The notes beneath the pieces are model-generated. The model was not told the origin of the DNA. It did not search any database and was given only the letters and a program-made list of their open reading frames with translations. From Aurantiacibacter aquimixticola (GTDB lineage Bacteria > Pseudomonadota > Alphaproteobacteria > Sphingomonadales > Sphingomonadaceae), in assembly GCF_003605475.1 (NCBI RefSeq), contig NZ_RAHX01000001.1, positions 2,046,001-2,110,000 on the forward strand: a stretch of 64,000 nt of DNA, given 5' to 3'. The position numbers and the translations under genes were made by a program. The stretch's first letter is position 1. Every line of letters begins with the position of its first letter. This document shows, one piece after another, positions 16,472 through 26,986 of this stretch.

Positions 16472-16571
16472 GCCCGGACCTGATCCGGGCGTGGTGCTTC
16501 CTTCGGCACGGTCGAAGGAAGAAAGCACTGCCCCGGAACAGGTGTGCTTTGCACAGCTTCGCTTTCCGGGG
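16472..16571. repeat. REP-like palindrome cluster after kynU
   Basis: Three hairpins in a row between convergent genes. The first (16472-16490) pairs GCCCGGA with TCCGGGC. The second (16495-16527) pairs TTCCTTC with GAAGGAA. The third (16531-16571) has CCCCGGAA/TTCCGGGG around an inner TGTGC/GCACA. The first shares the CCCGG...TTGAT-like...CCGGG core with palindromes at 33532, 38978 and 57286. No gene is seen here. Confidence 0.65.
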
Positions 16572-16663
16572 TGACTCGACGGGAGCGGGTTTGTCTTTCC
16601 TACAGGCGTATTGGCATGCTTGCTTGCGGATATGCCGAGCCTGTCGATCATCGCGCACAACCG

Positions 16664-16866
16664 GGTGACAGATCCCCGAAAAAGGGTGACACTTCGGGTG
16701 CCGGAAGGTCACGCATTTTTGCGCAGACGGGTTACGCCTACCCCGCGAAAGGTCACGCTTTCACCGCCGAAAGTGACGGTTTTCGGACGAAAGGTCACAC
16801 CATGCGCCGCAAAAGGTCACAAATGCCGGTTTTCGCCCCTGGACACTGTAACACTTGTCACACCCC
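16664..16866 (+). repeat. Array of degenerate 21-22 bp repeats with GGTCAC/GGTGAC core, copy 1
   Basis: Eight units begin at 16664, 16685, 16707, 16730, 16751, 16772, 16793 and 16815, so the spacing is 21-23 bases. Each starts GGTGAC, GGTCAC or a one-base variant and most end in (C)GAAA or similar. The last unit runs into a conserved block (about 16826-16866) ending in CACTTGTCACACC. A second, inverted copy lies at 49195-49365. The array sits between convergent kynU and HNH genes. It has no separate spacers and no fixed reading frame, so it is neither CRISPR nor coding. A period of two helical turns suggests an iterated protein-binding site; this is inference. Confidence 0.75.
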
Positions 16867-16883
16867 TGCAGGAGCGGCACCGC

Positions 16884-17492
16884 TCACTCTTCGAGTTCGA
16901 TGTCCCAATACAGCCAGTCCCGCCAAGTCTCGTGGAGGAAGTTGGGCGGGAAGCTCTTGCCGTGTTGCTGCAGCTGCCAGCTGGTCGGGCGGATGGGCTC
17001 GTATTGCAGGCGCATGCCTGCCTGCTTGGGCGTGCGGCCGCCCTTCTTCATGTTGCACGGGGCGCAGGCGGTGGCGATGTTCTCCCATGTCGTCTTCCCG
17101 CCAAGCCGGCGCGGCATGACATGGTCGTAGGTCAGGTCCTTCTGGCTGCCGCAATACTGGCAGGCGAAGCGATCGCGCAGGAACAGGTTGAAGCGGGTGA
17201 AGGCGGGAAACTGGCTCGGCTTAACATACTGGCGCAGCGCGATGACGCTGGGCACCTTCATGTCGAGGCTCTGCGAGTGCACTGCGCGGTCGTAGGTCGC
17301 GACGATGTCGACCCGTTCGAGGAACACAGCCTTGATCGCGGTCTGCCACGGCCACAGGCTGAGCGGATAGTAGGAAAGCGGCGTGTAATCGGCGTTGAGC
17401 ACCAGCGCCGGGCAGCTTTCCAACTTCCGTGTGGGATCCTCCTCCGCGCTGCGGAAGGTCGCGGCCCTCTCGATCAATTCGGTCTTGAACAC
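16884..17492 (-). CDS. HNH endonuclease family protein
   Basis: About 202 residues. A PALVLNADYTPLSYYPLSLWPWQ segment is followed by the HNH core: CQYCG, then LTYDHVMPRRLGGKTTWENIATACAPCNMKKG, giving two Cys pairs for structural zinc plus the His/Asn/His metal site. It is the chromosomal HNH protein common in alphaproteobacteria and not tied to a restriction system here; its cellular role is not settled. GTG 17492 is preferred because GGAGG lies 9 bases ahead; an in-frame ATG at 17528 lacks a ribosome site. Confidence 0.85.
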   Translation of the reverse strand: MFKTELIERAATFRSAEEDPTRKLESCPALVLNADYTPLSYYPLSLWPWQTAIKAVFLERVDIVATYDRAVHSQSLDMKVPSVIALRQYVKPSQFPAFTRFNLFLRDRFACQYCGSQKDLTYDHVMPRRLGGKTTWENIATACAPCNMKKGGRTPKQAGMRLQYEPIRPTSWQLQQHGKSFPPNFLHETWRDWLYWDIELEE

Positions 17493-17614
17493 GTTCGGTG
17501 TCCTCCGTCTTGCCGTGGAAGATGCCATTGCAGGACAAACCGTCAACCCTGTTACGGACAGGCTATCCACAGGGTTGTCCTCACGCGGCCCCTTCTGCCA
17601 AGGCCGTTGGCGGC

Positions 17615-18472
17615 ATGATCGTCACCCGCTTCGCCCCAAGCCCGAATGGCTCGCTGCATCTCGGCCACGCCTACAGCGCCATCGTGTCACACGATCTGGC
17701 GAAGGAGGCCGGGGGCCGCTTCCTGCTGAGGATCGAGGACATAGACGGCGCGCGCTCCCGCCCAAAGCTGGCCGACGAATTCAGGCGCGATCTGGAATGG
17801 CTGGGGCTGGAATGGGACGAAGTGCCTGCTCAATCCACGCGGCTCGCCAGCTACGACGCGGCGGCTCGGCGATTGCTGGAGGACGGCTTCCTCTACCCCT
17901 GCACCTGCACGCGGGCGGAGATCGAGGCGCTGGAGCCGCGCATCGGGCCGCAGGGCATGGTCTATCCCGGAACATGCAAGGGCGCGGCCTACGATCCGGA
18001 GCGCCCGGCGGCGATGCGGCTGGACATGGACCGCGCGCTGGACGCCGTCGGCAGGCTCGAATGGGACGATGCCGAAGCTGGCGCGCAGATGGCCGATCCG
18101 CGCCAGTTCGGCGATGTCGTGCTGGTGAGGAAGGACGCGCCCGCCAGCTACCACCTGGCTGCAACGCTCGACGATGCGGCGGATGGGGTGACGCTGGTGA
18201 CGCGCGGGGCGGACCTGTTCCACGCCAGCCATATCCACCGCGTGCTGCAGGCGTTGCTCGGCGTGCCGGTGCCACGCTGGCACCACCACACGCTGTTGCT
18301 GGACGCGAGCGGCAGGAAGCTCGCGAAGACACGCGGCTCGGGTGAGCTCGGCTACGGGCTTGCAGGCAGGCGCGAAAGCGGCGAAGACGGGCGCGAACTT
18401 GCCGACACATTGCGCATGGGCCAAATGCCGTGTGGCATCACGCTCTCGCGCTTCCCACATGGTGGAACATGA
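17615..18472 (+). CDS. gluQ: Glutamyl-queuosine tRNA(Asp) synthetase
   Basis: A 285-residue GluRS paralogue lacking the anticodon-binding domain. It has the class I FAPSPNGSLHLGHAYSA start (HIGH motif as LHLGH), LLRIEDIDGARS, the CTCT zinc ligands with a later YPGTCKG, and KLAKT as the KMSKS equivalent. It attaches glutamate to queuosine at position 34 of tRNA(Asp). The C-terminus (about residues 250-285) is complete. The following gene overlaps its stop by 4 bases. Confidence 0.88.
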   Translation: MIVTRFAPSPNGSLHLGHAYSAIVSHDLAKEAGGRFLLRIEDIDGARSRPKLADEFRRDLEWLGLEWDEVPAQSTRLASYDAAARRLLEDGFLYPCTCTRAEIEALEPRIGPQGMVYPGTCKGAAYDPERPAAMRLDMDRALDAVGRLEWDDAEAGAQMADPRQFGDVVLVRKDAPASYHLAATLDDAADGVTLVTRGADLFHASHIHRVLQALLGVPVPRWHHHTLLLDASGRKLAKTRGSGELGYGLAGRRESGEDGRELADTLRMGQMPCGITLSRFPHGGT

Positions 18473-18696
18473 ACACATTCCTCGTCATCGTCATTGTCCT
18501 GCTGGCCGTCATGGTGGTCGTTTCGCTGGTGCGCGGCATCATCGCCTTCCTCCAGACGACCAAGATCGACCTCGAACAGGGCGGCGCGAATTCGCAGGAG
18601 CTGATGGCGCGCCAGAACAAGGCGATGTTCGATCGCATCAAGTATCAGGCGCTGGCGATCGTGGTCGTGGCGGTGTTGCTCGCCGTCAACAGCTGA
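18469..18696 (+). CDS. HIG1-like twin-transmembrane small protein
   Basis: A 75-residue protein with two hydrophobic helices (about 2-24 and 58-74) separated by a polar loop containing ARQNKAMFDRIKYQALAI, the pattern of bacterial HIG1/twin-transmembrane proteins. Mitochondrial HIG1 relatives act in respiratory complex assembly; the bacterial role is unproven. It overlaps gluQ by 4 bases and shares its last base with the next start. Confidence 0.8.
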   Translation: MNTFLVIVIVLLAVMVVVSLVRGIIAFLQTTKIDLEQGGANSQELMARQNKAMFDRIKYQALAIVVVAVLLAVNS

Positions 18697-19262
18697 TGGT
18701 CAAGCTCAACAAGATTTACACGCGCACGGGGGATGACGGGACCACCGGCCTCGTCGACGGATCGCGTCTGCCCAAGCACGCAGCCCGCATGGAAGCGGTG
18801 GGCGCGGTGGACGAGGCGAATGCTGCGCTCGGGCTGGCAGTGCAGAGCCTGAAGGGTGCGCCTCGCGACGACTGTGTGCGCTTGCAGAACGACCTGTTCG
18901 ATCTCGGCGCCGATCTCGCCACGCCGGGCGAGGACTTCGAGCCTTCGGACATGGTGCTGCGCATCGTGCCTGCGCAGGTCGATTGGCTGGAACAGCGCAT
19001 CGATGCGGTGAATGCCGATCTGGAGCCACTGACCAGCTTCATCCTGCCCGGCGGCAGCGAAGCGGCGGCGCGGCTGCACCTTGCCCGCACGTCCGTGCGG
19101 CGGGCCGAGCGGGCGGTATCGGCGCTGGCAGCGCAGGAGCCGGTCAATCCGGCAGCTGCGGCCTTCATCAATCGCCTTTCCGATTACCTGTTCGTGCTCT
19201 GCCGCGCGGTGAACGATGGCGGCGCCGGCGACGTGCTCTGGACACCGGGCGCGAACCGCTGA
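18696..19262 (+). CDS. PduO-type cob(I)alamin adenosyltransferase
   Basis: A 188-residue helical enzyme transferring adenosyl from ATP to cob(I)alamin. The N-terminal KIYTRTGDDGTTGL motif binds ATP, and the SFILPGGSEAAARLHLARTSVRRAERAV and NRLSDYLFVLCRAVN helices are diagnostic of this family. TGATG coupling with the preceding gene places it in the gluQ operon. No other cobalamin gene is nearby. Confidence 0.92.
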   Translation: MVKLNKIYTRTGDDGTTGLVDGSRLPKHAARMEAVGAVDEANAALGLAVQSLKGAPRDDCVRLQNDLFDLGADLATPGEDFEPSDMVLRIVPAQVDWLEQRIDAVNADLEPLTSFILPGGSEAAARLHLARTSVRRAERAVSALAAQEPVNPAAAAFINRLSDYLFVLCRAVNDGGAGDVLWTPGANR

Positions 19263-19316
19263 TTGCGGGAACGGGCAAGGGGGCCTCTCCGTTGAGGAGG
19301 CAAAGGAGAATACTCC

Positions 19317-19658
19317 GTGACCGACAAGCCAGAAAGCCAGGAAGCCCGTCAGGCGAGCCTCGCCCCCGAAACGCACAACGATGAGCAGGACGACCACCGC
19401 ATGCAGGCGCAGGAAGTGTCGGAGCAAGCGCGAAAGCTGACGCCGCAGACCGGCAGCCCGACCGAAAGCGAAAAGAGCGACAACGAGTCCGGGCTGATGA
19501 ACGATTCGACGCAGGACACGATCGACCACATGCGCGACATGGAAAGCTCGGGCCGGATCGACATGGGGGCTTACGAAGGTGAGCCGAACCATGACGACAA
19601 TGTCGACAAATACGGCAAGGACAAGAAGCCGGACGGCTTACGCGGTGACGGGACCTAG
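19317..19658 (+). CDS. Hypothetical acidic hydrophilic protein
   Basis: A 113-residue protein very rich in Asp, Glu, Gln, Ser and Lys, with no hydrophobic segment and no cysteine, so probably disordered. GTG 19317 has GGAG 8 bases upstream, which supports translation. I recognise no family. It is followed tail to tail, with a 4-base overlap, by the DUF202 gene on the other strand. Confidence 0.6.
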   Translation: MTDKPESQEARQASLAPETHNDEQDDHRMQAQEVSEQARKLTPQTGSPTESEKSDNESGLMNDSTQDTIDHMRDMESSGRIDMGAYEGEPNHDDNVDKYGKDKKPDGLRGDGT

Positions 19659-20068
19659 ACTTTCGCGAGAGAGCTGTCGTCGAGCACCCAGAGCGCGATG
19701 ATAAGAAGGGCCGCGCCCGCCGCTATGGACCAGGCCACCAGCCTGATATTGGGCAACTTTGGCGAGTCCACCGCGTGAGATGACAGCCTCTCGAACGCCT
19801 TGCAGGCGCGGCGCTCCGCGCTGATGGCGAAGATAACGGCCAGCGCGATGAACATCGTTGCGATTACGCGCGCAAGCCAAGGCGGGTCGAACTCACCGAA
19901 TAGCGCGCGAAAGCCGATGCCGATCGCGATGGCGGCGAAAGCGGTGCGCATCCAGCCCGCAAAGGTACGCTCAAGGGCCATGATGGTGCGGTCTTCGGCC
20001 CAGTTGGTCCGGTTCTCGGCCCATTTGGTACTCTTGTCCTGCTCTTCATGGATGTCGTGGTCCGCCAT
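19655..20068 (-). CDS. DUF202 family membrane protein
   Basis: A 137-residue protein with the DUF202 signature RTIMALERTFAGWMRTAFAAIAIGIGF and three hydrophobic helices (about 37-55, 66-83 and 112-130). The polar N-terminus repeats an ENRTNWAEDRT motif. Function of the family is not known. It lies 44 bases after mutS on the same strand. Confidence 0.82.
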   Translation of the reverse strand: MADHDIHEEQDKSTKWAENRTNWAEDRTIMALERTFAGWMRTAFAAIAIGIGFRALFGEFDPPWLARVIATMFIALAVIFAISAERRACKAFERLSSHAVDSPKLPNIRLVAWSIAAGAALLIIALWVLDDSSLAKV

Positions 20069-20112
20069 GAGGCGATGCTAGCGGCCCGAGGCATAAACGC
20101 AATCGCCGCGCG

Positions 20113-22731
20113 TTAATCTTCGCCGGCTTCGCGCTTCAGCTCATACAGCAGGTCCAGTGCTTCCCTCGGAGCAAGCGCATCGATGTCGAGTGCCTGGAGG
20201 CGTTCGCGCAGCGCGTCGCATTGCTCCCCCTCCGCCTCTGCGGCGGCAGCGAAGAGCGGTAACTCGCCCAGCCCTGCGGCGAGCCCGCCGGTTTCCGCGC
20301 GACCCTTCTCCAGCCTGTCGAGCACCGAACGTGCACGCCTTACCACGGGCGGTGGCACGCCTGCCAGCTTTGCGACTGCGAGGCCGTAGGAGCGATCCGC
20401 CCCGCCCTCCGCCAATTCGTGTAGCAGGACGAGATCGCCCTTCCACTCCTTGGCGCGCACATGGTGCAGGCTGAGCGCATCGCAGGTCTCGGCCAGCCGC
20501 GCCATCTCGTGATAGTGCGTGGCGAAAAGGCACCGGCAGCGGTTCGTTTCATGAATCGCTTCGGCGACTGCCCATGCCAGCGCCAAGCCATCATAGGTCG
20601 AGGTGCCGCGCCCGACCTCGTCCAGGATCACGAAGCTGTGCTCGGTAGCCTGGCTGAGGATGGCGGCGGTTTCGACCATCTCGACCATAAAGGTGGATCG
20701 CCCGCGCGCGAGATTGTCCGACGCGCCGACGCGGCTGAAGAGCTGGTCCACCAGGCCGATCCGCGCGGCTTCGGCCGGGACGAAGCTGCCCGCCTGCGCC
20801 AGCAGCACGATCAGCGCGTTCTGGCGCAGGAAGGTGGACTTGCCACCCATATTCGGACCGCCGACGAGCCAGACCCGATCGTCCTTGCCCAGAGCGCAAT
20901 CGTTCGCGACGAAGCGTTCTTTCCCGTTTGCCAGCGCCGCTTCGACCACGGGGTGGCGGCCTGCCGTGATATCGATACAGGCATCGTCGATAATTTCTGG
21001 CCGACACCATACGCCCTCCGAAGCGCGTTCCGCATGGCTTGCCGATACGTCCAGCCGGGCCAGTGCGGCGGCGGTTGCGGCGATGGCCTCGCGGCGGTCC
21101 GCAACCTTGCTCACCAATTCTTCGAAATGCGCTTCCTCAGCGGCCAAAGCGCGGCCACCTGCCTCCGCGATTCGACCCGCCTCTTCGTGTAAAGTCAGCG
21201 AATTGAACCGCACCGCATTCGCCATCGTCTGTCGGTGGGTGAAGCCGCTTTCGGCTGCCATCAGCTTGTCGGCGTGCTTGCTCGGCACTTCGATGAAATA
21301 GCCGAGCACCCCATTGTGCTTGATCTTGAGCGAGGGCGTTTCCGTTTCCTCGCGATAGCGCGCTTCCATTGCCGCGATGGCGCGCCGGGCATTGCCGGAG
21401 ACTTCTCGCAACTCGTCAAGCGCGTGGTCGTAGCCGCCAGCGATGAAACCGCCATTCGCCCGCTCCGTAGGCGGGGCAGGTACGAGCGCGCGGGAAAGCA
21501 GGTCGGTCAGTTGGGCATGGCCGGTAACGGCGGGAAGCAGCCGTTCCAGAAGCGTAGGACGATCCGACTGGCTCTTGAGCAGGTCATGGATGCGCCGCGC
21601 CTCCAGCAGCCCGTCGCGGATCTGCCCGAGATCGCGCGGGGAGCCCCTATCCGCTCCCAGCCTGCCCAGAGCGCGGCCGATATCAGGCACTGCGCGCAGC
21701 ATATCGCGAAGGTCGGCGCGCAGGATCGGGTCTTGGTGCAGTCGCTCCACGACCTGCAACCGTTCGGCGATGGCCGTGCCGTCGGCGAGCGGCGATGACA
21801 GATCCTCTGCCAGCAATCTGCCACCGGCGCCGGTCGAACAGCGATCGACCGCATCGATCAGCGAATGGGCGCGGCCTCCCTGCTGGCTGGAGAGGATTTC
21901 GAGGCTGGCGCGCGTCGCCTCGTCCATCGCCATATGGCCGCCGCTCGTGCGGACCACCGGCGGAAGCAGCAGTGGCAGCGATCCACGCCCGACGTGGTCG
22001 AGATAGGCTATTAGCCCGCCCGCCGCCGCCAGCATGGCGCGTGAAAACTGGCCGAAGCCATCGAGCGTTGCGACACCATGCACTTTCTTAAGCCGCGCTT
22101 CGCCCGCATCGCTGCCGAAGTCGCCGCGCGGCCTTGGCACGGCACCGAGCGGTGGCGTGCTCCAGTCCTCCGGGGCGACGATTTCGCGTGCGCCGACCCG
22201 CGCCAGCACCGCACCCACTCGCTCGGGCGGGCATTCCTCTAGCACCATCGCGCCGGTCGAGATATCGCAGGCGGCCACGCCGCAGCTCCCGCGCATTTCG
22301 CACACCGCCGCCAGCATGTTCGCCCGGCGCGGTTCGAGCAGCGCTTCCTCGGTCAGCGTGCCTGCGGTGACTAAGCGTACGATATCGCGGGCGACCAGCG
22401 CTTTCGACGTTGGCGTCCCCTCGCGCTTGGCTCGGGCCTTCGCCTCCTCCGGCGTTTCCACCTGTTCGGCAATCGCGACTTGGCACCCGGCCTTGATCAA
22501 CCGCGCGAGATAGCCTTCCGCCGAATGCACTGGCACGCCGCACATCGGCACCGGCGCACCGTTATGTTCGCCGCGCGTAGTGAGGGCAATGTCGAGCACG
22601 TTCGCGGCGCGCTTCGCGTCATCGAAAAACAGCTCGAAGAAATCGCCCATGCGATAGAACAGCAGGCTCTCTCCGGCCTCGGCCTTGAGGTCGAGATATT
22701 GCCTCATCATCGGAGTTGCGGAGCCAGCCAT
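20113..22731 (-). CDS. mutS: DNA mismatch repair protein MutS
   Basis: An 872-residue mismatch-recognition ATPase. The N-terminal domain has the [15 protein letters not shown] segment containing the Phe-x-Glu mismatch wedge and [10 protein letters not shown]. The C-terminal ATPase has Walker [11 protein letters not shown], the [22 protein letters not shown] signature, and [18 protein letters not shown]. It is full length (E. coli 853). It starts divergently from the malic enzyme gene. Confidence 0.97.
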   Translation of the reverse strand: MAGSATPMMRQYLDLKAEAGESLLFYRMGDFFELFFDDAKRAANVLDIALTTRGEHNGAPVPMCGVPVHSAEGYLARLIKAGCQVAIAEQVETPEEAKARAKREGTPTSKALVARDIVRLVTAGTLTEEALLEPRRANMLAAVCEMRGSCGVAACDISTGAMVLEECPPERVGAVLARVGAREIVAPEDWSTPPLGAVPRPRGDFGSDAGEARLKKVHGVATLDGFGQFSRAMLAAAGGLIAYLDHVGRGSLPLLLPPVVRTSGGHMAMDEATRASLEILSSQQGGRAHSLIDAVDRCSTGAGGRLLAEDLSSPLADGTAIAERLQVVERLHQDPILRADLRDMLRAVPDIGRALGRLGADRGSPRDLGQIRDGLLEARRIHDLLKSQSDRPTLLERLLPAVTGHAQLTDLLSRALVPAPPTERANGGFIAGGYDHALDELREVSGNARRAIAAMEARYREETETPSLKIKHNGVLGYFIEVPSKHADKLMAAESGFTHRQTMANAVRFNSLTLHEEAGRIAEAGGRALAAEEAHFEELVSKVADRREAIAATAAALARLDVSASHAERASEGVWCRPEIIDDACIDITAGRHPVVEAALANGKERFVANDCALGKDDRVWLVGGPNMGGKSTFLRQNALIVLLAQAGSFVPAEAARIGLVDQLFSRVGASDNLARGRSTFMVEMVETAAILSQATEHSFVILDEVGRGTSTYDGLALAWAVAEAIHETNRCRCLFATHYHEMARLAETCDALSLHHVRAKEWKGDLVLLHELAEGGADRSYGLAVAKLAGVPPPVVRRARSVLDRLEKGRAETGGLAAGLGELPLFAAAAEAEGEQCDALRERLQALDIDALAPREALDLLYELKREAGED

Positions 22732-22847
22732 TGCCTTTCCAGCGGTAGCGGCGCGTGCGGCGATTCGGGAAGGGCGCGGCGTTCAGCTTTCCCCTATCGC
22801 CGCGCGGCGCATCGCTCTATGCGGTTGGGCAAACAGGAGAGAACGAC

Positions 22848-25109
22848 TTGGACGAGCAGGAAAATACCAGTTTCACCGCGCGCGAAGCGCTGTTCTACCA
22901 CGAGACGATCCGCCCTGGTAAGATCGAGATCATCGCGTCCAAGCCGATGACCACACAGCGCGATCTGAGCCTCGCCTACTCTCCCGGCGTCGCCGTCCCG
23001 GTTGAGGCGATTGCCGAGAACCCGGCGCTCGCGGCGAAATATACGGCGCGCTCCAATCTCGTCGCAGTGATTTCCAACGGCACGGCCATTCTCGGTCTCG
23101 GCAATCTCGGCGCGCTCGCGTCCAAGCCGGTGATGGAAGGCAAGGCAGTGCTGTTCAAGCGGTTCGCCGATGTCGATTCCATCGATATCGAGCTGGCCAC
23201 CGAAGATCCCGACGCCTTCATCGAGGCCGTCGCGCTGATGGAGCCGACTTTCGGCGGCATCAACCTGGAAGACATCGCCGCGCCGGAATGTTTCATCATC
23301 GAACAGGCCCTGCGCGAACGGATGAAGATTCCGGTCATGCATGACGATCAGCACGGCACCGCGATCATCGCTGCCGCCGGTCTGCTGAACGCCGCGCATC
23401 TCACGGGGCGCGAGCTCAAGGATTGCAAGATGGTGGTGAACGGCGCGGGTGCCTCCGCGCTCGCCTGCACCGCCCTGATAAAGGCAATGGGTGTGCCGCA
23501 CGAGAACGTGATCGTGTGCGACCGCTCCGGCCCGATCTATCCCGGCCGCGAGAATGTGGACCAGTGGAAAAGCGCGCACGCGGTCGACACGCCGCATCGC
23601 ACTCTGGAAGAAGCGTTGGACGGCGCCGATATCTTCCTCGGCCTATCCGCCGCTGGTGCGCTGAAGCCCGAATGGGTCGCCAAGATGGCCGAACAGCCGA
23701 TCATCTTCGCGATGGCCAATCCGGTGCCGGAGATCATGCCGGATGTCGCCAAGGCCGCGCGGCCCGATGCGATCATCGCCACCGGGCGCAGCGACTTTCC
23801 CAACCAGGTCAACAACGTGCTCGGTTTCCCCTTCATCTTTCGCGGTGCGCTCGATGTGCGGGCTACTGCCATCAACGAGGAAATGAAAGTCGCTGCGGCA
23901 AGGGCGATCGCGGAGCTGGCGCGTGAACGCGTGCCTGAGGAAGTGGCGGCGGCTTACGGCACGAATCAGCAATTCGGCCGCGAATACATCATCCCCGCGC
24001 CCTTCGATCCCCGACTGATGGAGCGGGTTTCCTGCGCCGTAGCCAAGGCGGCCATGGATTCCGGCGTGGCGCAGGACATGATCGAGGATTTCGACGCTTA
24101 CGCGCTTGCCCTTCGCAGCCGTCTGAACCCGACCACTTCCGCGCTCACCCGCGTCTACGAGGATGCCAAGGCGAACCCGAAGCGAATGGTTTTCGCCGAA
24201 GCGGAAGAGGATGTCGCTCTGCGCGCGGCGATCCAGTTCCGCGACTTCGGCTATGGCACGCCAATCCTGGTGGGCCGCACGGAAAAGGTGCTGGAAAAGC
24301 TGGAAGAGCTCGCGGTCGACGACCCGGAAAGCTTCATCATCGAGAACTCGAACACGTCCGAGCATATCGAGCCGATGGTCACCTATCTCTACAAGCGGTT
24401 GCAGCGGCGCGGCTATACCGAGCGCGACGTGCGCCGGATGGTAAACCAGGAGCGCAACGTGTTCGCCGCGCTGCTGGTGGCGCTGGGCGAGGGGGACGGA
24501 ATGATTTCCGGCCTGACGCGAACCTTCAGCCAGACCGCACGGGAAATCAATCGCGTGCTGGACGAGAAGCCAGGCGCAACGCCGTTCGGCATTCACATGG
24601 TGATCGGCAAGAACCACACGACCTTCCTCGCCGATACGACGATCAACGAACGGCCCGACGCGGCGCAGCTGGCGCATATCGCCAAGGAAACCGCCGCCGT
24701 GGCGCGGCGTATGGGGCATGAACCGCGCGTCGCTTTCCTGTCCTATTCGACCTTCGGCAATCCGTCGGGCCAGTGGCTTGGCAATATCCGTGAAGCCGTG
24801 GCAATCCTCGACAAGGAAGATCCCGGCTTCGAGTACGAAGGCGAGATGGCACCCGATGCCGCGCTGAACCCTAAGGTGATGGCGCTCTATCCTTTCAGCC
24901 GCCTGTCCGGCCCCGCCAATGTGCTCATCATGCCGGGCCTGCAATCGGCGAATCTTTCGGCCAAGCTGCTGCGAGAGCTTTCCGGCGATGCCACAATCGG
25001 CCCGCTGCTGATCGGGACGGAAAAGCCCGTCCAGATCGCGCCCATGACCGCGATCGCGCCGGAAGTGCTGACCTTGGCCGTGCTCGCAAGCGCGGGGGTC
25101 GTCGGCTAG
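22848..25109 (+). CDS. maeB: NADP-dependent malic enzyme with phosphotransacetylase-like domain
   Basis: A 753-residue fusion-type malic enzyme converting malate to pyruvate and CO2. The malic half (about 1-430) shows [32 protein letters not shown] and [11 protein letters not shown] (Rossmann). The C-terminal half (about 440-750) is a PTA-like domain that in known MaeB proteins is regulatory rather than catalytic. The start is TTG 22848, with AGGAG 9 bases ahead; no ATG fits the family start. A normal length. Confidence 0.92.
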   Translation: MDEQENTSFTAREALFYHETIRPGKIEIIASKPMTTQRDLSLAYSPGVAVPVEAIAENPALAAKYTARSNLVAVISNGTAILGLGNLGALASKPVMEGKAVLFKRFADVDSIDIELATEDPDAFIEAVALMEPTFGGINLEDIAAPECFIIEQALRERMKIPVMHDDQHGTAIIAAAGLLNAAHLTGRELKDCKMVVNGAGASALACTALIKAMGVPHENVIVCDRSGPIYPGRENVDQWKSAHAVDTPHRTLEEALDGADIFLGLSAAGALKPEWVAKMAEQPIIFAMANPVPEIMPDVAKAARPDAIIATGRSDFPNQVNNVLGFPFIFRGALDVRATAINEEMKVAAARAIAELARERVPEEVAAAYGTNQQFGREYIIPAPFDPRLMERVSCAVAKAAMDSGVAQDMIEDFDAYALALRSRLNPTTSALTRVYEDAKANPKRMVFAEAEEDVALRAAIQFRDFGYGTPILVGRTEKVLEKLEELAVDDPESFIIENSNTSEHIEPMVTYLYKRLQRRGYTERDVRRMVNQERNVFAALLVALGEGDGMISGLTRTFSQTAREINRVLDEKPGATPFGIHMVIGKNHTTFLADTTINERPDAAQLAHIAKETAAVARRMGHEPRVAFLSYSTFGNPSGQWLGNIREAVAILDKEDPGFEYEGEMAPDAALNPKVMALYPFSRLSGPANVLIMPGLQSANLSAKLLRELSGDATIGPLLIGTEKPVQIAPMTAIAPEVLTLAVLASAGVVG

Positions 25110-25164
25110 CCGCGATCGTTTGCGACAATTCGGTACGCTGGCGTTCAGCCGAACATGCTATGCC

Positions 25165-25874
25165 CGTGCACTGAGCAGCGAACGAACGATAGCGACCGAT
25201 CGTTTCGGCCTTGGTTCGCGGGCGGGTGAGGACATACCAGGCGATGTGTGCGGCTGGCTGCGCAGCCAGCTGCGAGGGTTCGATGCATTCCCCGCCGCGC
25301 TCGGGACCGATGCGATCTCGCCGTCCATCCAGCGACCGCACGCCACCTTGCTACCAAGCTTGCGCGCCATTTCATCGCCGACGATCCGCCCGCCGCTTCG
25401 GTTGACAGGCTCAGCGCGGCATACAGCGATAGCGGCGGGGAGCTGCGCGCAGTCTACGAAGCGCTGATTGCCGAACCCGAAGTGTGGAACGCGCCGCGCA
25501 TCAAGTTTCGCAGCGGATGGGATTGGCTTGTCGCCGCAGGACGTGCGCTCGGCAATTCGGCCATGCCGCGCCGACCCGGTGAGGCGAGGCGACTTCTGCA
25601 AATGCTCAGCCAGCCGACGTGGAACCCGAACAGTCCGGCAGGCTGGGGCGATGCGGCGAGCGATTGGGCTGCACCCCAGGCGCTCATGACTCGCGTCGAG
25701 ATTGCCAATCGGCTTGCCCGACGTGCGGGCGACCGGTTCGATCCGCGACTTCTGGCCGAAGACGTCCTCGGCGCTGCTTTGCGACCCGCCGCGCGCGATG
25801 CCATCGCTGCTGCGGAGCAACCGCCGATGGCCATCGCCCTGATGATCGCCAGTCCCGAATTCCTGCGGAGGTAG
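25165..25874 (+). pseudogene. DUF1800 protein gene, internally deleted
   Basis: A remnant. The first part reads ALSSERTIATDRFGLGSR...GDVCGWLRSQLRGFDAFPAALG, the DUF1800 N-terminus. The frame then jumps near 25310 to the C-terminal part, HPATARHLATKLARHFIADDPP through SPEFLRR, in a different frame. About 200 or more residues of the middle are missing, so no working protein can be made. DUF1800 proteins are usually secreted and encoded next to DUF1501, as here. Confidence 0.8.
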
Positions 25875-25875
25875 C

Positions 25876-26986
25876 ATGACCGATCTTGCCATCACACGCC
25901 GCCACATGCTCGCCGGATCGCTGGCAACAGGCGCTGTGCTCGCCATGCCGGGGCACGCCTGGGGCAGCCGATACGCGCCGTAAATTCGTGTTCGTGATCC
26001 AGCGCGGCGCGGCGGATGGACTGGCCATGGTTCAGCCGCATGGAGACCCCGCGCTGCGCAGCCTTCGCGCCCGGCTCGTCGATGACGATGCGCGTGATCT
26101 CGACGGCTTTTTCGCATTGCATCCGGCAATGGAGCAGATTGCTACCCTGTTTCGCGATGGTGAGGCGCGGGCGCATCATGCCGTCGCCACCACCTATCGT
26201 GAGCGGTCGCATTTCGATGCGCAGAACGTGCTCGAGAGCGGCGGTTCGCGCGCTTACGAAGTGCGGACGGGTTGGCTGGGTCGGATGTTGCCGCTGATCG
26301 GCGCTCGGCCTTCCGCGCTCGCACTGGCGCCCACCGTGCCACTCGCGCTGCGCGGCGATCTGCCCGTGGGCACCTATGCGCCGAACGGTCTGCCCGATGC
26401 CAATGACGACCTGATCCAGCGCCTCTCCACGCTGTATTAGGAAGACACTCAGCTCGCCCCTTTGTGGGACGAAGCGCTGCGGACAGAGGCGCTGACCGGG
26501 GACATTGTCGGGAATGGCGGCCGCAATGGAGAGCGCGTCGGCGAACTCGCCGCCACTCTACTGACGGGCGAAGGCGGCCCGAGCGTGCTTATGCTCGAGA
26601 CGGGTGGATGGGACACCCATCGCAACCAGTCGGGGTGCATGGCCAACCAACTTGGCGGGCTCGACGCGCTGCTCGGTTCGCTCAAGGCCGGGCTTGGTCC
26701 GGTCTGGCGTGACACGCTGGTGCTGGTCGCTACCGAATTCGGGCGCACCGCCGCGATCAACGGCACCGGCGGGACCGATCACGGCACCGGTTCGGCTGCA
26801 CTCCTGCTTGGCGGCGCGCTGCCCGCGGGCGATCCGGTGGTGGCGGACTGGCCCGGCCTGTCGCGCCTGTATGAAGATCGTGATTTGGCCCCGACCGGTG
26901 ACTTGCTCGCCATCGCGACCCGGGCGCTGGCGGGCCATTTCGGAGTGGATGAGGACCGCGCGCTCGCCGCGTTGTCGCCCGGCTAG
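25876..26986 (+). pseudogene. DUF1501 secreted protein gene with frameshift and nonsense mutation
   Basis: The gene begins with a Tat-type signal (TRRHMLAGS, then Ala-rich) ending AMPGHAWG, with a frameshift near 25970 just before RRKFVFVIQRGAADGLAMV. The new frame is broken by an in-frame TAG at 26438-26440 and then continues in the same frame through LMLETGGWDTH, VLVATEFGRTAAINGTGGTDHGTGSAALLLGG to a normal end. At least two independent lesions, together with the ruined DUF1800 partner, show the whole pair is decaying. Confidence 0.85.

Noticed and set aside
16664..16866. CRISPR array
   Set aside because: The repeats are 21-22 bp, degenerate and directly abutting, with no constant-length spacers and no cas genes nearby.
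18290..18472. Frameshift near the end of gluQ
   Set aside because: The sequence after KLAKT looks odd at first, but the GEDGRELADTLRMGQMP segment continues the family pattern in the same frame to a normal stop.
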